In this document: piece after piece, positions 25,940 through 34,603 of the stretch
Layout: the number at the start of each line of letters is the position of its first letter
Numbering within the stretch: the stretch's first letter is position 1
From: Haliea sp964022665
GTDB lineage: Bacteria; Pseudomonadota; Gammaproteobacteria; Pseudomonadales; Halieaceae
Direction of reading: 5' to 3'
Assembly: GCA_964022665.1 (NCBI GenBank)
Contig: CAXIDF010000001.1
Span: forward strand, 496,001 to 560,000
Length of the DNA stretch: 64,000 bases
Translations under genes and position numbers: made by a program
Notes under the pieces: generated by a model
The model's input: the letters and a program-made list of their open reading frames with translations, nothing else
Told to the model about the DNA's origin: nothing
The model's database searches: none

Positions 25940-26901
25940 CAAAGATTGTTGAAGCCTGCGAGGCAAAAACCAATACCACGCCGGAGTTTCCGATGGGGTG
26001 GTACTCTGTGGCGCGCAGCCACGAGCTGCAAGTCGGGGAAGTGAAGCGTGTGCACGCTTTCGATCGCGAGTTTGCGCTGTATCGGACTCGTTCGGGCCAG
26101 GCCGTGTTGCAGGATGCGTTCTGCCCGCACCTTGGCGCCCACCTGGGCGTGGAGGGGCGTGTCGTCGGTGAATCCCTGCGCTGCCCGTTCCACGGCTGGC
26201 GTTTCGATACGCAGGGCCAGTGCGTGGAAATCCCTTACTGTGACGAGATTCCGGAGCGTGCGCGGGTTCGCATTTGGCACACGGAAGAGGGCAACGGCGA
26301 GGTCTACATCTGGTTTCACCCGCAGAACCTGGCGCCCAAATGGCCCTTGCCACAGTTGGTGGAACTCAGCGATGAACACTGGACCGCACCGCGCTACGCG
26401 GAGTTCGAGGTTCCCGCCCATATCCAGGATATTGCGGAAAACTCCTGTGACCCGGTGCATTTTCGCTACGTGCACAAGCAGCCCGATGTGCCGCCCTCGG
26501 AAGTCACTATTGATGAAGACGGACGCACGCTGCACCTGCGTTCGGATTCCAGCCAGTCGCAGTTCCCCAACCAGCTGCACGCCATGGTGCTGAACCCGGG
26601 CCTGGCGGTGGTGCGCACCAGCTACGGGCCCAACGCCGAAATGGTGGTGTACAACAGTGCGCAGCCTATCGATCGGCACACCACGCTGCTGCGCTGGACC
26701 TTGACTGTGCGCCGGGAGATTGAAGACCTGGCAGGCGATGATGTGATGAAGGGCATTATTGCCGGCATCCAGGACGACTACCCGATCTGGGCCAACAAGG
26801 TGCACAAACACAAGCCGGTGTTCTGCCGGGAAGACAAAACGCTGGTGATGTACCGCAAGTGGGTGCGCCAGTTCTATATCAACGCTGAGGATGTAAGCTG
26901 A
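25936..26901 (+). CDS. Rieske-type non-heme iron oxygenase, KshA-like
   Basis: A 321-residue terminal oxygenase. The Rieske 2Fe-2S ligands are Cys63-x-His65 and Cys83-x2-His86 (CPHLGAH, CPFHGW), and the mononuclear iron histidines are His175 and His180 in NSCDPVHFRYVH. Length and the DIAENSCDPVHF motif are closest to 3-ketosteroid 9-alpha-hydroxylase-like (KshA) and related monooxygenases. It needs a reductase, which is not encoded nearby. It should hydroxylate a hydrophobic substrate such as a steroid or terpenoid; this is inference. It overlaps the amidohydrolase by four bases, and the SDR gene follows after one base. Confidence 0.92.
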   Translation: MTKIVEACEAKTNTTPEFPMGWYSVARSHELQVGEVKRVHAFDREFALYRTRSGQAVLQDAFCPHLGAHLGVEGRVVGESLRCPFHGWRFDTQGQCVEIPYCDEIPERARVRIWHTEEGNGEVYIWFHPQNLAPKWPLPQLVELSDEHWTAPRYAEFEVPAHIQDIAENSCDPVHFRYVHKQPDVPPSEVTIDEDGRTLHLRSDSSQSQFPNQLHAMVLNPGLAVVRTSYGPNAEMVVYNSAQPIDRHTTLLRWTLTVRREIEDLAGDDVMKGIIAGIQDDYPIWANKVHKHKPVFCREDKTLVMYRKWVRQFYINAEDVS

Positions 26902-26902
26902 T

Positions 26903-27784
26903 ATGCGCGATTTTACAGGCAAGGTGGCCGTGATTACCGGTGGTGCGAGCGGGGTGGGCCGGTCACTGGCGTTTGCCCTCGGCCGTCGAGGGGCCCGCAT
27001 AGTGGTGGGCGACGTCGATGAAACGGCCATGGCCGATATCGATCAGGCGCTGGCTGCGGAGGGTATCGAGGCACGGGTGGCGCATTGTGATGTCACCAGC
27101 GCTGCCAGCCTCGAGAGCCTCGCCAACGTGGCCACCGAGCACTTCGGCGGCATACAGCTGGTGTTTGCCAACGCCGGCATAGGTGCGGGGGAGTCCGGCG
27201 CCATGTGGGACTACTCCGAGAAGGACTGGCAGTGGTGCTTCAACGTCAACATCTGGGGTGTGATCAACTCCATCCGCGTGTTCATGCCGCGCCTGGTTGC
27301 CGCCAATGAGCCCGCTCACTTCGTGGTCACCGGTTCGGGCAACGGCGCGCTGTTGGTGTTCCCGGATGCCCCTATCTACACTGCGAGCAAGGCCGCGGTG
27401 CACGCCATCACGGAAAACCTGCACTATCAGGTGCAGGCGGCACAGAGCCCAGTGAAGGTGAGTGCTCTGTTCCCCGGCCCGCACGTGGTGGAGACCGGCC
27501 TCTTCAACTCCGGCCGCGTGCGCCCGGAGGCGTTGAAGAAAGAGGTCGAAGGCAATGCATCCGGCATCAGTTCCGTCGATGACATGAAGCGTATGGCCGC
27601 GGAGTACGGCATTGAATTGCAGACCACGCATCCCGATGAGGTGGCGGCAATGGCCGTGGCGGGGCTGGAGGAGGACGCTTTCTGGCTGCTGGCTACAACG
27701 CCGGAGACTGACGAAAAAATTCGCGCCCGGGCGGACATGATCCTCAATCGCACAACGCCAGCGCCCAATATGGTGGGCGGCTGA
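26903..27784 (+). CDS. SDR family oxidoreductase
   Basis: A 293-residue short-chain dehydrogenase. The cofactor motif TGGASGVGRSLA is at about residues 12-23, ANAGIG is the NNAG equivalent, and the active-site tyrosine and lysine lie in YTASK, about 12 residues after the serine of VTGSGNGA. It is somewhat longer than classical SDRs, with an extra C-terminal helix region ending NRTTPAPNM. Position directly behind the Rieske gene suggests it oxidises the hydroxylated product or reduces a ketone in the same pathway. Confidence 0.92.
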   Translation: MRDFTGKVAVITGGASGVGRSLAFALGRRGARIVVGDVDETAMADIDQALAAEGIEARVAHCDVTSAASLESLANVATEHFGGIQLVFANAGIGAGESGAMWDYSEKDWQWCFNVNIWGVINSIRVFMPRLVAANEPAHFVVTGSGNGALLVFPDAPIYTASKAAVHAITENLHYQVQAAQSPVKVSALFPGPHVVETGLFNSGRVRPEALKKEVEGNASGISSVDDMKRMAAEYGIELQTTHPDEVAAMAVAGLEEDAFWLLATTPETDEKIRARADMILNRTTPAPNMVGG

Positions 27785-27827
27785 ACGCTGCCCCCGATCT
27801 TCATAACCAGAATAAGGAAGAGAGCCA

Positions 27828-28610
27828 ATGACCTCAGCAGAAGGTGCCCCCCAGGGCAATACGGGCGATATTGCCAACTGGCCGATGCTCAAGATTGTGT
27901 ATCGCACAGACCCGGAGGCAGTCGCCGCGGTGTTGCCCCCGGGTATTAGCCCGGGGGCCGACCCACACGTCAACCTCACCATTTACAACGTGCCGGTGCC
28001 GGACGAGCCTGAATACGGCATTTTGCAAACCGTGAATGCGGACTACAACGGCGTCGCGGGCGAGTATGCGCTCGGCTACGGTATTGACCAGGAGTCGGCC
28101 ATCTTCATCAGCCGCGACCACAATGGCCAACCCAAATACCCCTGCCAGACAGATTATTACCGGTTGGGGTCTGCCGTGCGCGCGCGCTGCACACACCAGG
28201 GCTACACGTTTGTCGAGTTTCGCGGTACCGCGAGTGGCGAGAACGAACCACAGGCGGAGTTTGATCTGAACGAGTGGTGGGTGAAGTTCTCTCTCGCAGT
28301 CGGCGCCATGCCCGATGCTGCCAACGGCTATGATTTTCCGCCCCATGTGGTGCATGTATTGAGCCGCTATGGCTGTGCCTGGAAAGAGCGGGTCGATGGC
28401 GAGCTGGTGCTGCACGACAGCCCCTGGGACCCACTGGCGAGCCGCTTGCCCCTGCGTGAGCAGATCTCGGCGCACCTCTGGTGGCCCACCTTTCTGGGGC
28501 GCGATATCAAGCTCGCCGGCAAGCTGGACCCGGAGGCGTTCAAGCCCTTCACCGATACCATTTCCGGCTCGCGCTGGAAGGGGAGCCAGGGCGGCCCTCT
28601 GCGTAGCTGA
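27828..28610 (+). CDS. Acetoacetate decarboxylase-like family protein
   Basis: A 260-residue protein of the acetoacetate decarboxylase (ADC) superfamily. Blocks such as LPPGISPG, DPHVNLTIYNVPVPDEPEYG and the central YALGYGIDQESAIFISRDHNGQPKYPCQ region match ADC-like proteins. I cannot confirm the Schiff-base lysine of true ADC by alignment, so a decarboxylase, hydratase-like or aldol-type role remains open. A leader of 43 bases with AGGAAGAGA at 27813-27821 precedes ATG 27828. It closes the amidohydrolase-Rieske-SDR operon. Confidence 0.85.
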   Translation: MTSAEGAPQGNTGDIANWPMLKIVYRTDPEAVAAVLPPGISPGADPHVNLTIYNVPVPDEPEYGILQTVNADYNGVAGEYALGYGIDQESAIFISRDHNGQPKYPCQTDYYRLGSAVRARCTHQGYTFVEFRGTASGENEPQAEFDLNEWWVKFSLAVGAMPDAANGYDFPPHVVHVLSRYGCAWKERVDGELVLHDSPWDPLASRLPLREQISAHLWWPTFLGRDIKLAGKLDPEAFKPFTDTISGSRWKGSQGGPLRS

Positions 28611-28620
28611 AGGGAGCGCC

Positions 28621-28655
28621 AAAAAAACGGCCTGCCCCTTGTGAGGGGCAGGCCG
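28621..28655 (-). terminator. Rho-independent terminator of katG
   Basis: A perfect 11-bp stem (28628-28638 with 28645-28655) and six-base loop are followed, on the minus strand, by seven Ts (28627-28621). It lies 23 bases after the katG stop. On the plus strand there is no T run, so it mainly serves katG but may also slow the facing operon. Confidence 0.92.
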
Positions 28656-28677
28656 CTGTATGCGGTGGGCGTGAGCC

Positions 28678-30894
28678 CTAGCGCATATCGAAGCGGTCCA
28701 GGGTCATCACCTTGGTCCAGGCTGCAACGAAGTCATTCACGAACTTCTCCTGTGCATCGTTGGCGGCATAGACTTCGGCGATGGCACGCAGCTCCGAGCT
28801 GGAACCGAACACCAGGTCGACGGGTGTCGCCGTCCATTTGAGCTCGCCACTGGCGCGGTCACGGCCCTCGTACACACCTGCCGCGTCTTCCGACTTGGAC
28901 CACACGGTGCCCATGTCCAGCAGGTTGACGAAGAAGTCGTTGCTCAGTGTGCCCGGGCGACTGGTGAAGACACCGTGGTCAGCACCGCCCGTGTTGGCAT
29001 CCAGAGCCCGCAGCCCGCCCACCAGCACGGTCATTTCCGGTACAGACAGCGTCAACAGGTTGGCCCGGTCGACCAGCTGGTCGGTGGGCGAACGCAGGGC
29101 GTCGGCGCTGTAGTAGTTGCGGAAACCATCGGCTTTCGGCTCAAGTGGCGCGAAGGAGGGCGCATCGGTCATCTCCGCTGTCGCATCGGCACGACCGGGC
29201 ACGAAGGGCACCTCTACTTTCACGCCCGCCTCCTTGGCCGCCTGCTCAATGGCAGCCGCACCGCCGAGGACGATTACATCAGCCAGCGACACCCGCTTCT
29301 TGCCGCGTCGTTGAGCATCGTTGAACTCGGTTTGTACGGACTCCAGTGTGCTCAGCACTTTGGCCAGTTCCTCGGGGTTGTTCACCGCCCAGTCTTTCTG
29401 CGGTGCAAGACGAACCCGTGCGCCGTTGGCGCCACCACGCATATCGGAGCCGCGGTACGACGAGGCCGAAGCCCAGGCGGTGCGGATCAGTTCAGGCCCG
29501 GTGAGGTCGGTATCGAGAATCGCTTCCTTGAGTTTGCGGATGTCCTTGGCGTCCACCAGCTCGTAGCTCACCTCGGGTATCGGGTCCTGCCAGATCAGCG
29601 CTTCCTCTGGTACGTCGTCACCCAGGTAACGGGCGCGCGGTCCCATGTCACGGTGAGTCAGCTTGAACCAGGCACGGGCAAAAGCGTCTTCAAAGGCCTT
29701 GGGGTTCTCCAGGAAGTTCTGGGAGATCTTGCGGTAAGCCGGGTCAAACTTCAGTGACAGGTCGGTGGTGAACATAATGGGCTGGTGTGTCTTGCCGGCT
29801 ACGTGCGCATCCGGCACGGTGTTGGCGGCCTGGCCATCTTTCGGCACCCACTGGACGGCCCCTGCGGGGCTGCGGGTCTGCTCCCATTCAAAGGCGAACA
29901 GGTTGCTCAGGTACATCATGCTCCACTGCGTGGGGGCCGCCGTCCAGGCGCCTTCAAGGCCGCTGGTCACAGTGTCTTCGGCGTTACCCTTGCCACAGGA
30001 GTTGCGCCAGCCCAAGCCCTGTTCTTCCAAACCTGCAGCGGCCGGTTCGGGGCCGACACAGTCGTCCGGCTTGTGCGCGCCGTGCGCCTTGCCGAAGGTA
30101 TGGCCACCGGCGATCAATGCCACGGTCTCCTCATCGTTCATCGCCATGCGGCCAAAGGTGTCGCGGATGTCCTTGGCGGCCAGCAGCGGGTCGGGGTTGC
30201 CATTGGGGCCTTCGGGGTTCACATAGATCAAACCCATCTGCACCGCAGCCAGCGGGTTGGCGAGCTTGCGATCACCGCTGTAGCGTTCGTCGGCGAGGAA
30301 TTCATCCTCCGGTCCCCAGTACACCAGGTCGGGCTCCCAGTCATCTTCGCGACCACCAGCAAAGCCGAAGGTCTTGAAGCCCATGGACTCCATGGCCACG
30401 TTGCCGGTAAGGGTCATCAGGTCTGCCCAGGAAATGCTGCGGCCATATTTCTGCTTGATCGGCCACACCAGGCGGCGGGCCTTGTCCAGGCTCACGTTAT
30501 CAGGCCAGCTATTCAGCGGTTCGAAACGCTGCTGGCCACCGCCCGCACCGCCGCGTCCATCCGCGATACGGTAGGTGCCCGCCGCGTGCCACGCCATGCG
30601 AATGAAGAATGGACCGTAATTGCCGTAGTCTGCGGGCCACCAGTCCTGTGACGTGGTCAGCACGGCTTCAATGTCCTTCCTCACCGCATCCAGGTCGAGC
30701 TCGTTGAAGGCTGCTGCGTAGTCGAATTCCTCGCCCATCGGGTTTGATTCCGCGGCGTGCTGGCGCAGCGGCGAAAGGTTGAGTTTCTCTGGCCACCAGA
30801 ACTGGTTGGACATGGGCGCCTGCTGTGCGCTGGCGATGCTGGATGACACGGCAAGTGCTACCGCTGCCAGCAAAGGCATTTTCTTAGTATGCAT
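28678..30894 (-). CDS. katG: Catalase-peroxidase, exported form
   Basis: A 738-residue heme enzyme with both KatG halves. The distal triad lies in IRMAWHAAGTYR and the proximal histidine in LIAGGHTFGKAHG; the tyrosine of the Met-Tyr-Trp adduct is in LIYVNPEGP. Unlike typical cytosolic KatG, it starts with a Sec signal peptide (residues 1-23, ending ASA|QQ), so it should act in the periplasm, as KatP and other exported KatG forms do. It breaks down H2O2 and oxidises electron donors. ATG 30894 has a strong Shine-Dalgarno AGGAGG. Confidence 0.96.
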   Translation of the reverse strand: MHTKKMPLLAAVALAVSSSIASAQQAPMSNQFWWPEKLNLSPLRQHAAESNPMGEEFDYAAAFNELDLDAVRKDIEAVLTTSQDWWPADYGNYGPFFIRMAWHAAGTYRIADGRGGAGGGQQRFEPLNSWPDNVSLDKARRLVWPIKQKYGRSISWADLMTLTGNVAMESMGFKTFGFAGGREDDWEPDLVYWGPEDEFLADERYSGDRKLANPLAAVQMGLIYVNPEGPNGNPDPLLAAKDIRDTFGRMAMNDEETVALIAGGHTFGKAHGAHKPDDCVGPEPAAAGLEEQGLGWRNSCGKGNAEDTVTSGLEGAWTAAPTQWSMMYLSNLFAFEWEQTRSPAGAVQWVPKDGQAANTVPDAHVAGKTHQPIMFTTDLSLKFDPAYRKISQNFLENPKAFEDAFARAWFKLTHRDMGPRARYLGDDVPEEALIWQDPIPEVSYELVDAKDIRKLKEAILDTDLTGPELIRTAWASASSYRGSDMRGGANGARVRLAPQKDWAVNNPEELAKVLSTLESVQTEFNDAQRRGKKRVSLADVIVLGGAAAIEQAAKEAGVKVEVPFVPGRADATAEMTDAPSFAPLEPKADGFRNYYSADALRSPTDQLVDRANLLTLSVPEMTVLVGGLRALDANTGGADHGVFTSRPGTLSNDFFVNLLDMGTVWSKSEDAAGVYEGRDRASGELKWTATPVDLVFGSSSELRAIAEVYAANDAQEKFVNDFVAAWTKVMTLDRFDMR

Positions 30895-30926
30895 TGCAAC
30901 CTCCTGGGTAGTTATGCAAGTTAAAT

Positions 30927-30963
30927 CGCGGCGAATGCCGCGGATAGCAACATTCGAAGTTGC
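30927..30963. promoter_or_regulatory. Two inverted repeats in the katG leader
   Basis: CGCGGC-GAAT-GCCGCG (30927-30942) and GCAAC-N7-GTTGC (30947-30963, with TTCGAA inside) lie 33-69 bases upstream of katG. They could be operator or leader hairpins. I see no convincing OxyR site. Confidence 0.35.
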
Positions 30964-31014
30964 ACCATAACGCGCTTGCGGATCATTGGCATACTAAAAA
31001 AAAACGCAAGAACC

Positions 31015-31031
31015 GATCGATATTTTCGATC
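31015..31031. repeat. Inverted repeat GATCGA-N5-TCGATC
   Basis: A perfect six-base inverted repeat with a five-base AT loop in the 271-base intergenic region between katG and the diguanylate cyclase gene, next to a run of nine As at about 30996-31004. Its role is unknown. Confidence 0.4.
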
Positions 31032-31111
31032 CACCGTTGGGTTTCCGCGTTGCAGCGCGGTATACCGGAGGCCGCGCGGTGATCTGCCTTCGGCTTGGAA
31101 GCAGCTTGCGC

Positions 31112-31127
31112 CCTGTACGCGTACAGG
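31112..31127. promoter_or_regulatory. 16-bp perfect palindrome upstream of the diguanylate cyclase gene
   Basis: CCTGTACG-CGTACAGG is a perfect 16-base palindrome ending 39 bases before the cyclase start, followed by an AT-rich TAATTAT. It looks like an operator overlapping the promoter. It is not a LexA box, because CTGT and ACAG are six bases apart, not eight. Confidence 0.55.
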
Positions 31128-31165
31128 TAATTATGCGTGTTTGATTTGGGGCGGGAGCTGTCAGT

Positions 31166-32353
31166 TTGGTCCTGAGTGCTGTGCAGGCGCTGCAATTGAC
31201 TCTGGTCGTGGTGAGCCTGGTGTTTGCCGGAGCGTGTTTTCTCGGGTGGCGCCTGTTTGAGCGCCCGCAACACGCATTGATCTGGAGTGGCGCGTTTCTG
31301 CTCGCCGCACTGCAGTACGGCTTGAATCTCATGCGCGATGCGGCGCCGTCCTACGAGTGGTGGTGGGTCGCCGTCAATGTAGTGTCGTGCCTGCTGGTGC
31401 TGGGTGCCGTCCTCGGTCACAGGGTGAGGCTGGGCCTCGTGTCCCCCGCCTGGATGCTGGTTGCGATTGTGCTGGCGGTTGCCGCCTCACAGGTGGTGTT
31501 TACCCTGATTGTGCCGCGTGACGATGTGCGCGTTGCCCTGGGCCCCGGGTTGGCCTGTGTCGCCTTCCTGCACGTCGCCTGGGTGCTGCAGCGGTGCGGG
31601 CCGGAGCCGCGACTTGCGCAATACGTGGCCGCCGGTGTGCACCTGCTGTTTGGCCTTGCCCAGGGGCTGGCGACAATCGTCGCCCTGCAATTCGGGGCAG
31701 AGTCAACGGCGCAACAGCGGGATGCCTATAACCTGGTCAACTTTGCGTTTATGCCCACTTTCTTTGTGGCAATGGGCGTGACCGTGATCTTCCTGCTTGC
31801 TACCGACCTGTCCAACCGGCTGCGCCTGCAGGCCATCACCGACCAGTTGACCCAGGTTGGCAACCGGCGCGGTTTCCTGATCGCGGCTGACCTGCTGATG
31901 GCCGGTGCGCGTCGCCACCAGCGTCCCCTGGCCGCGGTCCTGGCGGACATCGACCACTTCAAGCGTATCAATGACCGGTACGGGCATGCAGTAGGCGACA
32001 GAACGCTGGCGCATTTCTCGCAAATATTGCGCGACTGTGTGCGCAGCGAGGACGCCATAGGCCGTGTGGGGGGCGAGGAATTCGCTATCATGATGGGCGA
32101 CTCCAGTATCGAGGACGCCGGTCGCATGGTTGCTCGAGTGCGGCAGATGCTGCTGGAAAGGCCGCTGCTGGAGAGTGGGCAGGTGATTGCGCTGACTGCA
32201 AGCTTCGGCATTGCCGAGCTGCACGGCGAAGACGACAAAGAGGACCTGCTGTTGCGAGCGGACCAGGCCCTGTACGAAGCCAAGGCATCGGGCCGCGACG
32301 CAGTGCGTGTGGCCGGCAATCGGCATCTCGTGGGTATGGTATCTCATGGCTGA
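31166..32353 (+). CDS. Membrane-bound diguanylate cyclase (GGDEF)
   Basis: A 395-residue protein: residues 1 to about 215 form six or seven membrane helices with no known sensor family, and residues about 225-390 are a GGDEF domain. The active-site motif is GGEEF, ADIDHFKRINDRYGH binds GTP and magnesium, and RSED five residues before GGEEF is the inhibitory c-di-GMP site. It should make c-di-GMP and be product-inhibited. No EAL domain is present. The start is uncertain: TTG 31166 follows GGGAG, and GTG 31181 is an alternative. Confidence 0.9.
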   Translation: MVLSAVQALQLTLVVVSLVFAGACFLGWRLFERPQHALIWSGAFLLAALQYGLNLMRDAAPSYEWWWVAVNVVSCLLVLGAVLGHRVRLGLVSPAWMLVAIVLAVAASQVVFTLIVPRDDVRVALGPGLACVAFLHVAWVLQRCGPEPRLAQYVAAGVHLLFGLAQGLATIVALQFGAESTAQQRDAYNLVNFAFMPTFFVAMGVTVIFLLATDLSNRLRLQAITDQLTQVGNRRGFLIAADLLMAGARRHQRPLAAVLADIDHFKRINDRYGHAVGDRTLAHFSQILRDCVRSEDAIGRVGGEEFAIMMGDSSIEDAGRMVARVRQMLLERPLLESGQVIALTASFGIAELHGEDDKEDLLLRADQALYEAKASGRDAVRVAGNRHLVGMVSHG

Positions 32354-32419
32354 GTTGACCATACTGGCTGGCGCAATCCTGTTCGCATAACCATAAAGCT
32401 CAATCACCCGGAGTCTAGA

Positions 32420-33619
32420 ATGTCGCTGCGCAAAGCCAAACATGCCCTCACCCTGTTCTTGATGAAGACCCTTGCGGGGCTCGCTCCCTCGCCGGCGTAT
32501 ATGGTGTATCTCGGTTCCGGCAGTGCCGCCCAGCTCTGTCGGCATATTGTGCGCAGCGGGGCCGGCAAGCTGCTGGTCGTGACCGACAAACCCCTGCGTG
32601 AGCTTGGTATTGTCGATCAGGCCACGGCAGCTCTGGCCGATGCGGGCTTGCCCGTGGTGGTGTATGACGGCGTGGAGCCGAACCCAACCTATGCCCAGGT
32701 TGCCGCTGGCCGCGCGCTGATGCGCGAGCACAGCTGTGATGCGGTACTGGCAATTGGCGGTGGCTCCTCCATTGATGCCGCCAAGATCATCGCCGCCTCT
32801 GCTACCAGCGAGGAGGATCCGAAAACCTGGGTGGGGTTTGGCAAGGTCAAGCACGACGTGCCAACGTTGTACGCTATCCCTACCACCTCTGGCACCGGCT
32901 CCGAAGCGACCATGGGCGCGGTGATTTCCGACTCCGTCAGCCATGAAAAGGGTGTGATATCCGGAGCCCCTCTTCTGCCGGCGGCGGTTGCCCTTGATTC
33001 TGATCTCATGCTCGGCATGCCGGCGCCGATCACCGCGGCAACGGGTATGGACGCACTGACGCACGCGATTGAAGCGTTCATCTGCGTGTGGGACCGGGGC
33101 ACGCGCAAGGCCCATGCGAGCATGGCGGTGCGATTGATCTTTGCCCACCTGAGAGACGCCGTGGCCGACGGCAGCAACCGCGAAGCGCGGGATGCCATGG
33201 CGCTTGCCGCCTATTACGCAGGTATCGCCATCAATCAGGTGAACGTGGGCAATGTGCACGCGATCGCACATCAGATCGGCGGCAAGTACGGTATTCCTCA
33301 CGGTCTCGCCAATTCCCTGGTGCTGCCGCACGTATTGAATTTCTGCCGCACAGAGTCCGAGCAGGCGCTGGCGGAGCTCGCCGTGCTCGCCGGTGTTGGT
33401 GAGACCGGCCAGGATACCGCGCGACTGGCAGGCCAGTTTATTGATGCGGTCGTGCAGTTGCGCGCCGACGTGGGTATGCCGGAAACGTCGGACCGTATCC
33501 GCCCGCAGGACTACGGCTACCTCACCGACCTGGCGCTGAAGGAATGTGAGAGCTATCCGGTGCCCAAGTTGCTGGAGCGCGACGCCACCTTGGGAATCCT
33601 GCGCGCCATCACGGCCTGA
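32420..33619 (+). CDS. Iron-containing alcohol dehydrogenase
   Basis: A 399-residue group III (Fe-type) alcohol dehydrogenase. The nucleotide-binding motif GGGSSIDAAK is at about residues 113-122, and the metal-binding histidines lie in NVHAIAHQIGG and IPHGLANSLVLPH. These enzymes interconvert alcohols or hydroxy acids and aldehydes/ketones with NAD(P). The N-terminal extension (residues 1-30, KHALTLFLMKTLAG) is longer than in many members. ATG 32420 has GGAG 9 bases upstream. It follows the cyclase by 66 bases but is probably a separate unit. Confidence 0.92.
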   Translation: MSLRKAKHALTLFLMKTLAGLAPSPAYMVYLGSGSAAQLCRHIVRSGAGKLLVVTDKPLRELGIVDQATAALADAGLPVVVYDGVEPNPTYAQVAAGRALMREHSCDAVLAIGGGSSIDAAKIIAASATSEEDPKTWVGFGKVKHDVPTLYAIPTTSGTGSEATMGAVISDSVSHEKGVISGAPLLPAAVALDSDLMLGMPAPITAATGMDALTHAIEAFICVWDRGTRKAHASMAVRLIFAHLRDAVADGSNREARDAMALAAYYAGIAINQVNVGNVHAIAHQIGGKYGIPHGLANSLVLPHVLNFCRTESEQALAELAVLAGVGETGQDTARLAGQFIDAVVQLRADVGMPETSDRIRPQDYGYLTDLALKECESYPVPKLLERDATLGILRAITA

Positions 33620-33685
33620 AGCCAAAGTCACGCCGGCTCTGCAGCGGCGCTTGTGCACGCCGACCGTTACGGTGTAGCGGCAGTC

Positions 33686-34579
33686 TTAGCGTCGCCCTGT
33701 CGGGTGCAGTGTGTCCAGCCACTGACGGGTCAGCGCCATAAAGTGCTGAAAATTCTTGCCGGGCCCTTGTGAACAGGCGAAGCCGTGCTCGGCGTCTGCA
33801 TAGTGCTGCAGGGTCAGCGGCACACCCGCATCTGCCAGGGCGGATCCCAGTGCCCGCCCCTCGTCACGCAATGGATCGCGCTCGGCGGTGACCAGCAGGC
33901 AGTTTGGCAGGGTGTGCAGGTCGTCGCGCCCTACCAGCAGGGCACCGGCGGCCGCTGCATCTTCGGCTCCCTGCCCCGCCAGCCAGGTATCCCAGAACCA
34001 GCGCATGATGCCACTGGTGAGGGTCTGTCCATGTGCACGCTCGATATGCGACGGGTAGGGGTGGCTGTAGTGGTCCACGACCGGGTAGATCAGCAGTGCC
34101 CCCGCCAGCCGCGCGAGCAGGTCGGGGCCAAGTGCCAGCCCGGTGCAGGCGGCGAGGTGGCCGCCCGCGCTGTCGCCGGCGAGTACGAAACTGCCATTGC
34201 TGGGGCCGATGCTCTCGGCATGACGCGCCAGCCAGTGGGTAGCCGCCAGGCAGTCCTGCAGGGCAGCAGGGCAGGGGTGTTCAGGTGCCAGCCGGTAATC
34301 CACGGCGACCACGGTGCAGCCGGTGTGTTCACGTAGCTGCTGACAGAAGGGGTGGTGGCTGATGAGGTCGCCAATGACCCAGCCACCGCCGTGGAAATAG
34401 ATGATCAGGGGTTTGCCGGCGCCGACTTTGCTGCTGTACATCCGCGCCTGCAGTTGCCCGTGTGGCCCCGGCAGCTGCAGGGTGCTGTAGGCGGCGTCGG
34501 TGAACTTTCCGTGCCAGGCCTGCGCGTTGGTGTGTCGGTAGTAGCGCCGCGTGGCCCAGACTCTCAGTGCTTGCAACAT
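33686..34579 (-). CDS. Alpha/beta hydrolase, hormone-sensitive-lipase family esterase
   Basis: A 297-residue HSL-family (bacterial family IV) esterase. The oxyanion-hole motif is HGGG at 63-66, the nucleophile Ser137 lies in GDSAGG, and Asp235 (ERDPLRDEG) and His265 (DAEHGF) complete the triad. It has no signal peptide, so it is cytoplasmic and should cleave short- or medium-chain esters. It follows the MBL gene by 24 bases on the same strand, so the two probably form an operon. Confidence 0.93.
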   Translation of the reverse strand: MLQALRVWATRRYYRHTNAQAWHGKFTDAAYSTLQLPGPHGQLQARMYSSKVGAGKPLIIYFHGGGWVIGDLISHHPFCQQLREHTGCTVVAVDYRLAPEHPCPAALQDCLAATHWLARHAESIGPSNGSFVLAGDSAGGHLAACTGLALGPDLLARLAGALLIYPVVDHYSHPYPSHIERAHGQTLTSGIMRWFWDTWLAGQGAEDAAAAGALLVGRDDLHTLPNCLLVTAERDPLRDEGRALGSALADAGVPLTLQHYADAEHGFACSQGPGKNFQHFMALTRQWLDTLHPTGRR

Positions 34580-34603
34580 GGTGCGAAGGCGCGCTCCTGC
34601 GGC

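Noticed and set aside
31112..31127. LexA (SOS) box upstream of the diguanylate cyclase
   Set aside because: The palindrome has CTGT and ACAG but only six bases between them, whereas gammaproteobacterial LexA boxes need eight.
30983..31420. Minus-strand frame of 145 codons in the katG/cyclase intergenic region
   Set aside because: It runs into the cyclase gene, has no family motif or ribosome site, and its sequence is low in hydrophobic core residues.
31703..33658. Minus-strand reading frame of 651 codons across the diguanylate cyclase and iron alcohol dehydrogenase
   Set aside because: It spans two clear genes and the gap between them, is rich in His, Gln and Arg, and shows no domain; it is an antisense artefact.
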